Below the pieces are notes generated by a model. It did not search any database. It was not told the DNA's origin and was given only the letters and a program-made list of their open reading frames with translations. This document shows positions 8,850-16,997 of a DNA stretch of 64,000 nucleotides, piece after piece. Numbering within the stretch: the first letter of the stretch is position 1; every line of letters begins with the position of its first letter. The position numbers were made by a program, and so were the translations under genes. The DNA is taken from assembly GCF_004006315.1 (NCBI RefSeq), contig NZ_CP026530.1:1106501-1170500 (forward strand). The letters run 5' to 3'. This DNA is from Nautilia sp. PV-1. GTDB taxonomy: Bacteria; Campylobacterota; Campylobacteria; Campylobacterales; Nautiliaceae.

Positions 8850-9988
8850 ATATTCTTATCGGAGTAACCGGCAGCATAGCTATTTATAAAACATGCGAGC
8901 TTATAAGACTCTTTGTGAAAAACGGCGACAGCGTCAGGTTGGTTATGTCACAGGCAGCCGCAAAATTCATATCACCCCTTACATTCGAAACCTTAACAAG
9001 ACAAAAAGTTTTAATAGAACAAAACGAAGACTGGTCAAGCGAAATGAACCATATTGATTATGCAAAATGGACAGATATTTACATAATAGCGCCCGCAACT
9101 GCAAATACAGTAAACAAAGCGGCAAACGGTATAGCGGACAATCTGCTGTTACAGACTTATCTGGCATGTACGGCACCGGTGCTTTTCGCTCCTTCCGCCA
9201 ATACAAATATGTATAATCATCCAACAACCCAGGAAAGTTTCAAAAAGCTAAATATAATTGAAGCAAATGCGGGACTTCTTGCGTGCGGCGACGAAGGAAT
9301 AGGCAAAATGGCCGAGCCGGAAGAAATATTTTTAAGAGCACTCAGGGAATTAAACAAAGACGAATTTTGGCAAAATAAAAAAGTAACCGTAACAGCAGGC
9401 GGAAGTATAGAAAAAATTGACGATGTAAGGTTTGTAAGCAATTTTTCAAGCGGTAAAATGGGAGAAGCTTTGGCTAAAGCCTTTTATATAAAAGGAGCCG
9501 ACGTAACGCTTATCTCAAGTAAAGAACATAATATCACCAAAGAAATAAAACAGATAAAAGTTCAAAGCGCAGAGGATTATTACAGGGAAATATTAAATTC
9601 CGATCCCGATTATTTAATTATGGCTGCCGCAATTTCAGATTTTAAACCTTCATACACCTCCGGCAAACTTAAAAAAGAGCAAATAGGTGAAAAAATGATT
9701 TTGGAAATGAACAAGAATATCGATATTCTTGAAAGTCTGAAAGATCAAAAATTCAAAAAAATAGGTTTTAAAGCGGAAAGAGACGAACAAAATGCAGTCA
9801 AATACGCAAAAAACTCTTTAAAAAAGAAAAATCTCAACGCCGTTTGCCTGAATCTTCTTACAAAAAACGATTTCGGAAGCGATGAAAACGAAATAATTTT
9901 CATCACCAATAATTCGGAAACTGTTTTTACGCAGGACACTAAAGAAAACATAGCTTTGAAGATAGCCGATGCCGTTAAACATATCTAA
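8846..9988 (+). CDS. coaBC: Phosphopantothenoylcysteine decarboxylase / phosphopantothenate-cysteine ligase CoaBC (Dfp)
   Basis: A 380-residue fusion. The CoaC flavoprotein half (about 1-170) has [11 protein letters not shown], the active histidine in [18 protein letters not shown] and [19 protein letters not shown] (active cysteine). The CoaB half (about 178-380) has [25 protein letters not shown] and AAAISDFKP. It converts 4'-phosphopantothenate to 4'-phosphopantetheine on the route to coenzyme A, linking with panE nearby. The GTG start overlaps the glmU stop (GTGA). Confidence 0.95.
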   Translation: MNILIGVTGSIAIYKTCELIRLFVKNGDSVRLVMSQAAAKFISPLTFETLTRQKVLIEQNEDWSSEMNHIDYAKWTDIYIIAPATANTVNKAANGIADNLLLQTYLACTAPVLFAPSANTNMYNHPTTQESFKKLNIIEANAGLLACGDEGIGKMAEPEEIFLRALRELNKDEFWQNKKVTVTAGGSIEKIDDVRFVSNFSSGKMGEALAKAFYIKGADVTLISSKEHNITKEIKQIKVQSAEDYYREILNSDPDYLIMAAAISDFKPSYTSGKLKKEQIGEKMILEMNKNIDILESLKDQKFKKIGFKAERDEQNAVKYAKNSLKKKNLNAVCLNLLTKNDFGSDENEIIFITNNSETVFTQDTKENIALKIADAVKHI

Positions 9989-10664
9989 ACTCGGCAAAAT
10001 TCTCAAAGCTGTAAACAGACTTGAAGAAATTAAAGAGTTTAATGCGACTCTTCCTGTAAAAATAGAAGTAAAAAAACAGATCAATCCCATAAGATATCTT
10101 ATTAAACTCGGAAACAGGGAAATCGAAACAAAAAGCTCCATTCCCCTGCTTATCGGAAAAAAATATTTCGCCGAAATAAAAGAAAACAAAAACAGACTGC
10201 AGATAAGCAATTTAAAAGAACTGCCCCGTCTGCTTGAAATGATGGAAAAACTGGAAATAAAAAACACAAACGAAGAAAACAGCTCACTGCATTCATTCGG
10301 AAAACAGGAAATTTTACAGCATTTGTCAAATTCCGTGTCAAAATTTGAATTTATATTTTATACCAACATGTTAATGGCTTACGAACAGAAAATCCACCAT
10401 TTAATAATCAACGAGAAAAAAAAAGCCCTAATGCAGTATAAATACTCAAAAAACAAGGTAAAATTTTATGCAATATTCAATCATTTAGGGGAACTCGAAG
10501 GTGAGATAACAGAAAACTCGTTAACGGTTTATTCACCTTATAATGCTACACTGCAGTTAATAAATTTATATAAAGACGAGCTTTCTTTGGAACTGTTTTT
10601 ATACAAAAAAGAAGTGTCGCCTTTATATAATTTTTCTGAAAACTTATTAAATTTAAAGGTTTAA
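9969..10664 (+). CDS. Conserved hypothetical protein between coaBC and uppS
   Basis: A 231-residue soluble protein I cannot assign to a named family. It has a small beta-rich segment around residues 35-80 (GNREIETKSSIPLLIGKKYFAEI), a charged helical middle, and a second beta-rich segment near 155-200 (VKFYAIFNHLGELEGEI). This looks loosely like the carbohydrate-free folds of flagellar hook-length or PilZ-type proteins, but nothing is decisive. It overlaps coaBC by 20 bases and is followed by uppS after 3 bases. A hypothetical gene occupies the same slot in Campylobacter jejuni. Confidence 0.75.
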   Translation: MPLNISKLGKILKAVNRLEEIKEFNATLPVKIEVKKQINPIRYLIKLGNREIETKSSIPLLIGKKYFAEIKENKNRLQISNLKELPRLLEMMEKLEIKNTNEENSSLHSFGKQEILQHLSNSVSKFEFIFYTNMLMAYEQKIHHLIINEKKKALMQYKYSKNKVKFYAIFNHLGELEGEITENSLTVYSPYNATLQLINLYKDELSLELFLYKKEVSPLYNFSENLLNLKV

Positions 10665-10667
10665 TAT

Positions 10668-11330
10668 ATGCATATAGCTATCATTATGGACGGAAACGGG
10701 AGATGGGCGAAAAAAAGAGGTTTAAAAAGAATAGAAGGACATAAAAAAGGTGCCGAAACGGTCAGAAAAATCACCGAATACTGTGCACAGAATGACGAAA
10801 TATCCTATTTAACGCTATACGCTTTTTCTACTGAAAACTGGAAAAGACCCAAAATGGAAGTAGAATTTTTAATGAAACTTCTGGAAAATTATCTGGAAAA
10901 AGAGCTTGAAACATATATTAAAAACGATATCAGATTTGAAACAATAGGCGATATTTCAAAATTTTCCGACAAACTGAAAAAAAGAATCGAACTCACAAAA
11001 GAAAAAACGAAAAACAATAAAAAACTTACGCAAATTTTGGCGTTAAACTACGGAAGCAAAAACGAAATAACAAGAGCCGTTAAAAAATTAATAGACAAAA
11101 ACGAAGAAATCACAGAAGAAAACATACAAAACAATCTGGACATAAGCAGAGACGTGGATCTTTTAATAAGAACAAGCGGAGAGATCAGACTTAGCAATTT
11201 TCTGTTATGGCAGTGCGCTTACGCCGAAATGTTTTTTACAAATACTCTTTGGCCGGATTTTACACCCGAAGAACTTGATAAAATTATAAAATCGTTTCAC
11301 CTGAGAGAAAGAAGATTCGGCGGAATATAA
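10668..11330 (+). CDS. uppS: Undecaprenyl diphosphate synthase UppS
   Basis: A 220-residue cis-prenyltransferase. It has AIIMDGNGRWAKKRGLKR at the start (catalytic aspartate in MDGNGRW), GHKKGAETVR, YAFSTENWKRP and DLLIRTSGEIRLSNFLLWQ with the second conserved block, ending WPDFTPEELDKII. It makes the C55 lipid carrier for peptidoglycan and LPS. It follows the hypothetical gene with 3 bases of spacing and lies in the glmU-truA operon. Confidence 0.95.
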   Translation: MHIAIIMDGNGRWAKKRGLKRIEGHKKGAETVRKITEYCAQNDEISYLTLYAFSTENWKRPKMEVEFLMKLLENYLEKELETYIKNDIRFETIGDISKFSDKLKKRIELTKEKTKNNKKLTQILALNYGSKNEITRAVKKLIDKNEEITEENIQNNLDISRDVDLLIRTSGEIRLSNFLLWQCAYAEMFFTNTLWPDFTPEELDKIIKSFHLRERRFGGI

Positions 11331-11345
11331 AACTGGAGATGTAAT

Positions 11346-12092
11346 ATGGAGAATATCGAACTTTTATTCGTTTTTTTATTTGGACTTTGTATAGGAAGTT
11401 TTTTAAATGTAGTCATTTACAGACTGCCTAAACAAAAAAGCATAATATCGCCGCCTAGCAGCTGTCCGGCCTGCGGCACAAGAATAAAACCTTGGCATAA
11501 CATTCCAATAATCGGATGGCTTATATTAAAAGGCCGATGTGCTTCATGCGGAGCAAAAATTTCTGTGCGTTATCCTATTATAGAACTGCTGACAGGCATA
11601 ATAGCCGTAATTGTTTATTACAAAACCGGTTTAAATATATTTTTTATTATTAATTTTGCCGTATTTTCAACTCTTTTGGCACTGAGTATGATAGATTTTG
11701 ACTATAAAGCGGTACCCGATTCACTTAATCTGCTTGCATTAACACTAGCGTTTTTTAATTCAACCGATATTTTAAACAATTTCACAAACGCATTGATATT
11801 AATGGGAGGCATGAGTTTAATCAGATATTATGTGTCATATATTATAAAAAGAGAAGCAATGGGCGAGGGAGATATTATCGTAGCGGGAACCATGGGAGCG
11901 CTTTTGGGAGTAAAACTTGCCTTAATCGCTATTTTTATAGGTTCGGCGCTAGCTATACTGCCTTCAATTTACAACAGAATTAAAAACAATGATTTTGAAC
12001 TGCCTTTTATACCTTTTTTGGCGTTAGGCACATTTATCGTCTGGATATTCAACGGATATTTTGAATTATTATGGAGCAACATATATGGATAG
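11346..12092 (+). CDS. Prepilin peptidase (A24 family)
   Basis: A 248-residue polytopic membrane aspartic protease and N-methyltransferase of the PilD/TcpJ type. The cytoplasmic loop has two CxxC pairs (CPACG and CASCG) flanking WHNIPIIGWL, and KISVRYPIIELLTG follows. The two catalytic aspartates lie in IDFDYKAVPD and GEGDIIV. It processes type IV pilin-like or competence pseudopilin precursors, which fits the presence of dprA. The stop overlaps the next gene by 8 bases. Confidence 0.92.
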   Translation: MENIELLFVFLFGLCIGSFLNVVIYRLPKQKSIISPPSSCPACGTRIKPWHNIPIIGWLILKGRCASCGAKISVRYPIIELLTGIIAVIVYYKTGLNIFFIINFAVFSTLLALSMIDFDYKAVPDSLNLLALTLAFFNSTDILNNFTNALILMGGMSLIRYYVSYIIKREAMGEGDIIVAGTMGALLGVKLALIAIFIGSALAILPSIYNRIKNNDFELPFIPFLALGTFIVWIFNGYFELLWSNIYG

Positions 12093-13056
12093 ACTTTCAA
12101 AATATCTTATATCAGGCTTCTGGCCGATATTTTTAATGATATTTCTGATTCTGTTTTTAATTACGTCAATAGTTATTATCATATCCATAGCAAATATCAC
12201 TTCAAACATTCACATAACGTTTGCGGAACTTTTTAAAATGTATATGCTTTCCCTTCCGAAAGTGCTGTTTATAGCATTATCTATTTCATTCTTTATTTCA
12301 ATAGTTTCACTTTTTTCAAAACACAGCGAAACACAGGAGCTTGTAGCGCTATTTTCACTGGGAGTGAAGCCATTTAAACTTTTAAAACCGTTTTTTTATT
12401 TTTCAATTTTATTAACAGTAATAAATCTAATTATTCTCTTTGTTTCCATTCCTTATGCAAAAATAGCTTTTAAAAATTTCAAAGCACAAAAACAGCAAGA
12501 AGCAAGATTTAACTTCCAGACATCTCAAATATCCCAAAAATTTGGAGAATGGAACATTTTCACAACATCAAAAAAAGCTAAAAAATACGAAAATCTTATT
12601 TTATACAATAATAAAAACAATCAGTTAATCCTTGCAAAATACGCCGATTTAAAAACTAACAAAGGCTATTTGACTTTCGAGCTTGAAAAAGGAAACGTTT
12701 ATTCGTTTGATAAAAACGCAATAATAAATTTCGACACTATGTATATAAATAAAAAAATCCCTAAAAGCAACTATTCGATTTTCAGATTTTCCGAATATTT
12801 TCAAAAGTTTAAAAAACTTTTCGGATTTTATCTTCCTTTTGCGCTGCTGCCTGTCAGTCTGATATTTTTTATTCCCCCTATTTCGTTTTTTCACTCCAGA
12901 ATACACAAAAACAGGTCTCTGGTATTTGCCATTGCCCTGCTTGTAATATATTTAGTTGTTACGAAAACGACATCATCGCTGTGGATAAATACACTCATCA
13001 GTATTCTGTTTTTTATTTCAGGTTATATCGCTTTTAAAAGGAAAACGCCATTTTAA
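12085..13056 (+). CDS. LptF/LptG-type permease (YjgP/YjgQ family)
   Basis: About 323 residues with six predicted membrane helices: two near the N-terminus, one after the first conserved cytoplasmic region and three at the C-terminus, with a periplasmic beta-jellyroll-like middle (about 130-240). MDRLSKYLISGFWPIF at the start and the SKHSETQELVALFSLGVKPFKLLKPFF segment are typical. It would be the membrane part of the LPS transport ABC complex; whether LptF or LptG cannot be told. I chose the ATG at 12085 over the TTG at 12061. Confidence 0.88.
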   Translation: MDRLSKYLISGFWPIFLMIFLILFLITSIVIIISIANITSNIHITFAELFKMYMLSLPKVLFIALSISFFISIVSLFSKHSETQELVALFSLGVKPFKLLKPFFYFSILLTVINLIILFVSIPYAKIAFKNFKAQKQQEARFNFQTSQISQKFGEWNIFTTSKKAKKYENLILYNNKNNQLILAKYADLKTNKGYLTFELEKGNVYSFDKNAIINFDTMYINKKIPKSNYSIFRFSEYFQKFKKLFGFYLPFALLPVSLIFFIPPISFFHSRIHKNRSLVFAIALLVIYLVVTKTTSSLWINTLISILFFISGYIAFKRKTPF

Positions 13057-13772
13057 AACTAAAAGCCGCTATCAGCTATGACGGAAGCAAATTTTACGGT
13101 ATGCAAAAACAGCCTGACAAAATCACCGTTCAGGGAGAAATTGAAAATTCTCTACAAAAACTAAACATATCTTCAGCCGTAACACATGCAGGAAGGACTG
13201 ACAGAGGAGTTCACGCCCTTAACCAGGTAATTGCCTTCGACATCCCAGACTTTTGGGAAATTAACAAACTTAAAAATTCTTTAAATAAAATCCTCCACCC
13301 ATATATACATATTAAAAAACTTGAATTTGCAAATGCCGGCTTTAACCCAAGATTTGATGCCAAAAAAAGAAGCTACAGATACATTTTATCACATGTTTAC
13401 TCACCTCATACTTCAGATTACATAACTTATTATCCTCAAAAAATAGACATACCGCTTATAAAAAAGGCCCTTAAACGTTTTGAAGGAAAACACGATTTTG
13501 AGTATTTTGCCAAGACCGGAAGTGAAGTTAACTCATATATAAGAGAAATTTACAAAACGGAAATTTACAAATATAAATCATTTACTGTAATTAAAATAGC
13601 CGGAAACGGCTTTTTAAGAGGACAGATAAGACTTATTGTGGATTTTATACTGAAAATAAACGAAAACATTTTAACATTGGACGATTTAGACAAACAGCTT
13701 TCGAAAAAAGAGCTTATATCCAAGCATTTAGCACCGCCTAACGGGCTTTATCTTGAGAGAATATGGTATTAG
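13050..13772 (+). CDS. truA: tRNA pseudouridine(38-40) synthase TruA, probable ATT start
   Basis: TruA modifies U38-40 in the anticodon arm. The catalytic aspartate lies in AGRTDRGVHALNQV, and YRYIL, NGFLRGQIRLIV and PNGLYLERIWY mark the C-terminal half. The first ATG (13101) would cut off the first conserved strand, because codons just upstream read KAAISYDGSKFYGM, the normal TruA N-terminus. That frame opens at 13038 and contains no ATG, GTG or TTG before 13101. The only plausible initiation codon is ATT at 13050, preceded by AAGGAAA with a 5-6 base gap. It would give about 240 residues and overlap the upstream stop. Confidence 0.85.
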   Translation: MLKLKAAISYDGSKFYGMQKQPDKITVQGEIENSLQKLNISSAVTHAGRTDRGVHALNQVIAFDIPDFWEINKLKNSLNKILHPYIHIKKLEFANAGFNPRFDAKKRSYRYILSHVYSPHTSDYITYYPQKIDIPLIKKALKRFEGKHDFEYFAKTGSEVNSYIREIYKTEIYKYKSFTVIKIAGNGFLRGQIRLIVDFILKINENILTLDDLDKQLSKKELISKHLAPPNGLYLERIWY

Positions 13773-14445
13773 TGTCAATTTCATAAAATTCGCTTATGCT
13801 GCAACCTTTGCACTGATTATATACCCCAAGTTTAAAATAGCTGTAATACTTTTCCCAGTAAAAAACGTCTTTCAGTACTTTTAATTTTTTTTGATAGTAA
13901 ATTTTTAAAATATTTTTTTTGATTTCAACTTTTATATTTAAAGGATTATGTAAAACACCTAAATATATTTTTGAATAGCTGTTTTTATTTTTTATTACTG
14001 CCCATATTCCGTTTTTTATATTTTTGTATTTTTTAATCCAGACTATTCTTAAAAGAGGTTTATTAGGAGCTTTTGACTTTTTTGGATCAGCATGAATCTG
14101 TAAAAAAGTAAATTCCCTGTTACAGTTTACAGGATATACATTACACAATACATGTAAAAAAACACCGTTTTTGTTATCCGTTTTCCATTCTTTTCTAAAA
14201 CGAAACTCGCTTCTTTTATGATTACCGCACACTTTAAACACTATTCTGTTTTTATCCAAAACAAAATATTTGTTATTGATACTGGGCTTGAATTTTCCGT
14301 AACCTATTGAATATTCAGGATTATATCTGCTTGTAGGAGCCTGCAGCTTTACGGACTGTTTCAGGAGATTTTTAAACGGATTGTTGTTTTGATAAGCATA
14401 TATATTTAAAGTTAATAAGCAATAAATAAAAACTTCAAATATCAT
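13738..14445 (-). CDS. Alginate lyase family protein (polysaccharide lyase family 7)
   Basis: A 235-residue protein with a signal peptide (about residues 1-18, hydrophobic, ending near IYAYQ). The rest fits a single PL7 (alginate lyase 2) jelly-roll domain. The three diagnostic motifs are present and in order: RSEFR (78-82), QIH (116-118) and YFKLGVYNQ (203-211), giving the catalytic Arg, Gln, His and Tyr of the family. It would cleave alginate or a related uronic acid polymer by beta-elimination outside the cytoplasm. It overlaps truA tail-to-tail by 35 bases and the upstream nuclease gene by 11 bases. Finding such a gene in an apparent chemolithotroph-type genome is unexpected. Confidence 0.78.
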   Translation of the reverse strand: MIFEVFIYCLLTLNIYAYQNNNPFKNLLKQSVKLQAPTSRYNPEYSIGYGKFKPSINNKYFVLDKNRIVFKVCGNHKRSEFRFRKEWKTDNKNGVFLHVLCNVYPVNCNREFTFLQIHADPKKSKAPNKPLLRIVWIKKYKNIKNGIWAVIKNKNSYSKIYLGVLHNPLNIKVEIKKNILKIYYQKKLKVLKDVFYWEKYYSYFKLGVYNQCKGCSISEFYEIDTNTIFSQDKAR

Positions 14446-15145
14446 TATTAATAATTTTATAATTTATAATATCAACATTTTCTTTAATCCTTGCATAAGC
14501 TGCTTTCGTTAAAATTCTATCAGGTATAGCTAAAATAAATTTTCTTTTTTTATACTTTATAACTTCTACTTTATGTTTTTTTAAATATAGAATATAATCC
14601 GATAAAAATTGTTTAATATGATTATGATTTATTTTACGTTTTTCCCAATTTTTGCATTGAATGCATAAATACTCACTTTTTGCTTCATCAATAGCTATTA
14701 AGTCGATACCCTCATCTTTTTTTCCTTTTAATGCAGAGTTATCAATAACTTTATATCCTTGTTTTTCAAAATATTTCTTTACTATTTGTTCAAATTTTTT
14801 TCCTTTTATTTCATAACTTTTTCTCATATTATAAGAATAAGTATTAATACTTTCAAGATCCACTTTTTCTTCTTTTAAAAATTCTGTATTTTTTTCATTT
14901 TCGTACGAATTTGGCTTATATTTATCCTCATTCTTTCTAACATAGGTTTCAATATCATTTAGAAATTCATTTTCTTCTTCAAATTCAATAGTGAAATTTT
15001 CATTATTTTCTTTTAATTTTTCTAAAAGAGCCCTTTCTCTTTGAAACTGTTCTATTTTTTCTTCAGTTTTTTTATCTATATAAATATAAAACCCAGCCAA
15101 TATTAATAATGAAGGGCCTATAACCTTTAGAATATCAATTAACAC
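14435..15145 (-). CDS. Membrane-anchored Mrr-like restriction endonuclease domain protein
   Basis: A 236-residue protein starting at GTG 15145 with GGAGTAATT in front. One N-terminal membrane helix (about 8-23), a charged coiled-coil linker (about 25-110) and a C-terminal PD-(D/E)xK nuclease domain (about 112-236): Glu119 in KKFEQIV, Asp148 in EGIDLIAI and Gln163-x-Lys165 in CIQCKNW form the active site of the Mrr/type IV-restriction fold. It may degrade foreign or modified DNA at the membrane (inference). It lies just outside the left attachment site of the prophage. Confidence 0.8.
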   Translation of the reverse strand: MLIDILKVIGPSLLILAGFYIYIDKKTEEKIEQFQRERALLEKLKENNENFTIEFEEENEFLNDIETYVRKNEDKYKPNSYENEKNTEFLKEEKVDLESINTYSYNMRKSYEIKGKKFEQIVKKYFEKQGYKVIDNSALKGKKDEGIDLIAIDEAKSEYLCIQCKNWEKRKINHNHIKQFLSDYILYLKKHKVEVIKYKKRKFILAIPDRILTKAAYARIKENVDIINYKIINNDI

Positions 15146-15235
15146 AATTACTCCAATCTTTTTTATAAAATTTTAGCATAATTAAAAAAGGAGAAAAATA
15201 AATAAGATAAGTGACAGACACCATATTGATTAATT
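15146..15235. other. Host-side upstream region of the Mrr-like gene
   Basis: Short AT-rich stretch between the Mrr-like gene and attL. On the minus strand it holds a possible extended -10 (TGCTAAAAT, about 15170-15178) about 25 bases before the GTG start. Nothing else is recognised. Confidence 0.4.
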
Positions 15236-15252
15236 TTTTGGTTGCGGGGGCA
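15236..15252. repeat. attL core (17-bp direct repeat of the tRNA-fMet 3' end)
   Basis: TTTTGGTTGCGGGGGCA occurs here and again at 49957-49973, where it is the 3' end of tRNA-fMet including the CCA complement. The sequences diverge on both sides. This is the displaced tRNA end left by prophage integration. Confidence 0.85.
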
Positions 15253-15509
15253 ACTTCTGACTTTATCAATAAAAGCCCTATATTTTAGCATTTTTATTAA
15301 TTCTCATTTTCTTCATACCCCTACTTATACCCCTTAAATTTAAAGTGTTACAAAATTAAACGGCCTGCAAATTTGCGACACGGTTAGCACCTGCCCCTTA
15401 AGCAAGGACGTCACAAGATTTGCAGAGCCTAAATATAATTATAACAAAAAAAGGAGTATAACTTTTTTTCTTATACCCCCTAAATAACTTTTAATGTTGT
15501 TTTTTCTTA
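15253..15509. other. Left prophage end: integrase arm-type motifs and an inverted repeat
   Basis: A non-coding stretch of 257 bases between attL and the last tail gene. It holds ATACCCC at 15315-15321, 15327-15333 and 15473-15479, the same motif that is clustered beside the integrase gene, and an 8-bp inverted repeat CTGCAAAT/ATTTGCAG (15365-15372 and 15418-15425). No open reading frame with a ribosome binding site was seen. Confidence 0.55.
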
Positions 15510-16442
15510 TCAGCTCTCAAATTCCACCCTAACCGTATATCCACTCCCGCTTAAATTGTGCGTTACTCTTTTAATAGAATATTCTCCATCATCTTCACCA
15601 AAACCGTTTAGTTTCAATTTAGCTCCTGCAATAATATTCATTCCGTCTATTGTCAAATTGCCGCTTTTAATTCCTGAATTGAGAAGATCCATTATCCCTT
15701 CTGCTCTTTTTAGCGCCTCGCTCTTATCTTTGAATGTGTCTTGCAAAACATACTGCGGCTCTCCGTTTCCGAAAATAACTTCTTTTTGTTTATTCTCTTT
15801 AGTATCATGCCAGGTTGCTTTTACGCTTTTATATAAAGTTTTGTTTGCATATTTAATCGTCCAGCTGCTTACATTTTTTCTGTTTATTTCAAAAACAGGT
15901 AAATCATTATCTCCCTGCTTTTTGATAAAAATAAGCGTATCGTTTTTGATATTAAACGTAGCGTTATACATTTTAGCTATTCGATTAAGCAGGTTTAAAT
16001 CGCTTTCGTCCGTTTGCGAAAGATGTTTAAAAAACACATCTTTGAAATCGCATTTGTATTTCAAGCTATTGCTATCCGCAATCTTTTTAACCAAATCGCA
16101 AAGGCTTATATTTTCATAACTTCGGTTTCTTTTCTTTTTAATTTCGGTTGTAAAGTTCGTGCTTGTTGCGCTTACCCTTAAAGAGTTTTGATTTTTTTCT
16201 GTTGTCTGGACCAAAAAAGCACCGCAGTAATAAAGTCCGGTCTCTTTATATCCAAGCCAAACTTTTATTTTGTCTTCATAGTTTGGTCGAACAAACAAAT
16301 TATCAAAATTCAAAGTAAGATCATCCGTTGCATCTCCAGCTTCGTCTTTTAGGCTAAGATTTACCAAATGCTGCTTAACTGTTTTGGTTACATCTTTTCC
16401 ATTTACTTCAATTTTGAAATCCGGTGTAAATTTATTCACCAC
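15510..16442 (-). CDS. Phage late control gene D-type tail hub protein (P2 gpD-like)
   Basis: A 310-residue protein starting MVNKFTPDFKIEVNGKDVT, as P2 gpD-type proteins do. SLKDEAGDATDDLTLNF follows, with KVWLGYKETGLYYCGAFLV and a baseplate-hub fold further on. In contractile-tailed phages this is the central hub (T4 gp27-like) that sits above the spike. It is the last gene of the leftward tail operon and overlaps gpX by 7 bases. Confidence 0.88.
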   Translation of the reverse strand: MVNKFTPDFKIEVNGKDVTKTVKQHLVNLSLKDEAGDATDDLTLNFDNLFVRPNYEDKIKVWLGYKETGLYYCGAFLVQTTEKNQNSLRVSATSTNFTTEIKKKRNRSYENISLCDLVKKIADSNSLKYKCDFKDVFFKHLSQTDESDLNLLNRIAKMYNATFNIKNDTLIFIKKQGDNDLPVFEINRKNVSSWTIKYANKTLYKSVKATWHDTKENKQKEVIFGNGEPQYVLQDTFKDKSEALKRAEGIMDLLNSGIKSGNLTIDGMNIIAGAKLKLNGFGEDDGEYSIKRVTHNLSGSGYTVRVEFES

Positions 16443-16639
16443 AACGCCTTTTCTTCTACAATTTTTTCATTTGTCTGCACAGGCTCAGGAAGATAAACAA
16501 TATCTCCTATATCTAAAATTTCCTTTTCTATTAGATGTTTGTTAAGTTCAAGTATCTCTTCAAAATTATCAAGAGTTCCTAAATTTTCATAAACGACCTG
16601 GTCAAGCCTTTTGTTTTCAATAAGTTTAATCTCAATCAT
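16436..16639 (-). CDS. Phage tail protein X (P2 gpX-like, LysM-like)
   Basis: A 67-residue protein with RLDQVVYENLGTLDNFEEILELN and a final GDIVYLPEP, the short LysM-like fold of gpX. It lies between U and D exactly as in P2-type tail operons, and overlaps both neighbours. Confidence 0.87.
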   Translation of the reverse strand: MIEIKLIENKRLDQVVYENLGTLDNFEEILELNKHLIEKEILDIGDIVYLPEPVQTNEKIVEEKALW

Positions 16640-16997
16640 AGTAAGCCTTTAATTGCACTTTAAAATCATTTTTAACGTAATGCCCGTCTTTTAAAAACAT
16701 ACTTCTTGCTTCGCCTATACTGTCGATTAGCACCATTAAACTCTCCCCGCTTCCAAGAGTAAGTCTTACCGGACCTTTTTTCTTAGCAATATCCTCCAAC
16801 TTTTTAAGAGAACTGTTGCTTTTTGCAATTAATTTTCCATCTATTGTAAAACTTTCTTCATATCCTTTAATGCTTTGGTATGTAGGATTAGCCCCTACTC
16901 TGTCTCTTTTTGCAAAATTAAATTTCAAAGATCTGCTTAATTTTTCAAACTCAACTCCCCCTACTTCGAAAACGAATTCCCCTAAACTACACAACAT
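16632..16997 (-). CDS. Phage tail protein U (P2 gpU-like)
   Basis: A 121-residue protein starting MLCSLGEFVFEVGG, with NFAKRDRVGANPTYQSIKGYEESFTIDGKLI, the gpU hallmark. It is a tail component needed for completion of the contractile tail in P2-type phages. It overlaps the tape measure gene by 11 bases. Confidence 0.88.
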   Translation of the reverse strand: MLCSLGEFVFEVGGVEFEKLSRSLKFNFAKRDRVGANPTYQSIKGYEESFTIDGKLIAKSNSSLKKLEDIAKKKGPVRLTLGSGESLMVLIDSIGEARSMFLKDGHYVKNDFKVQLKAYYD

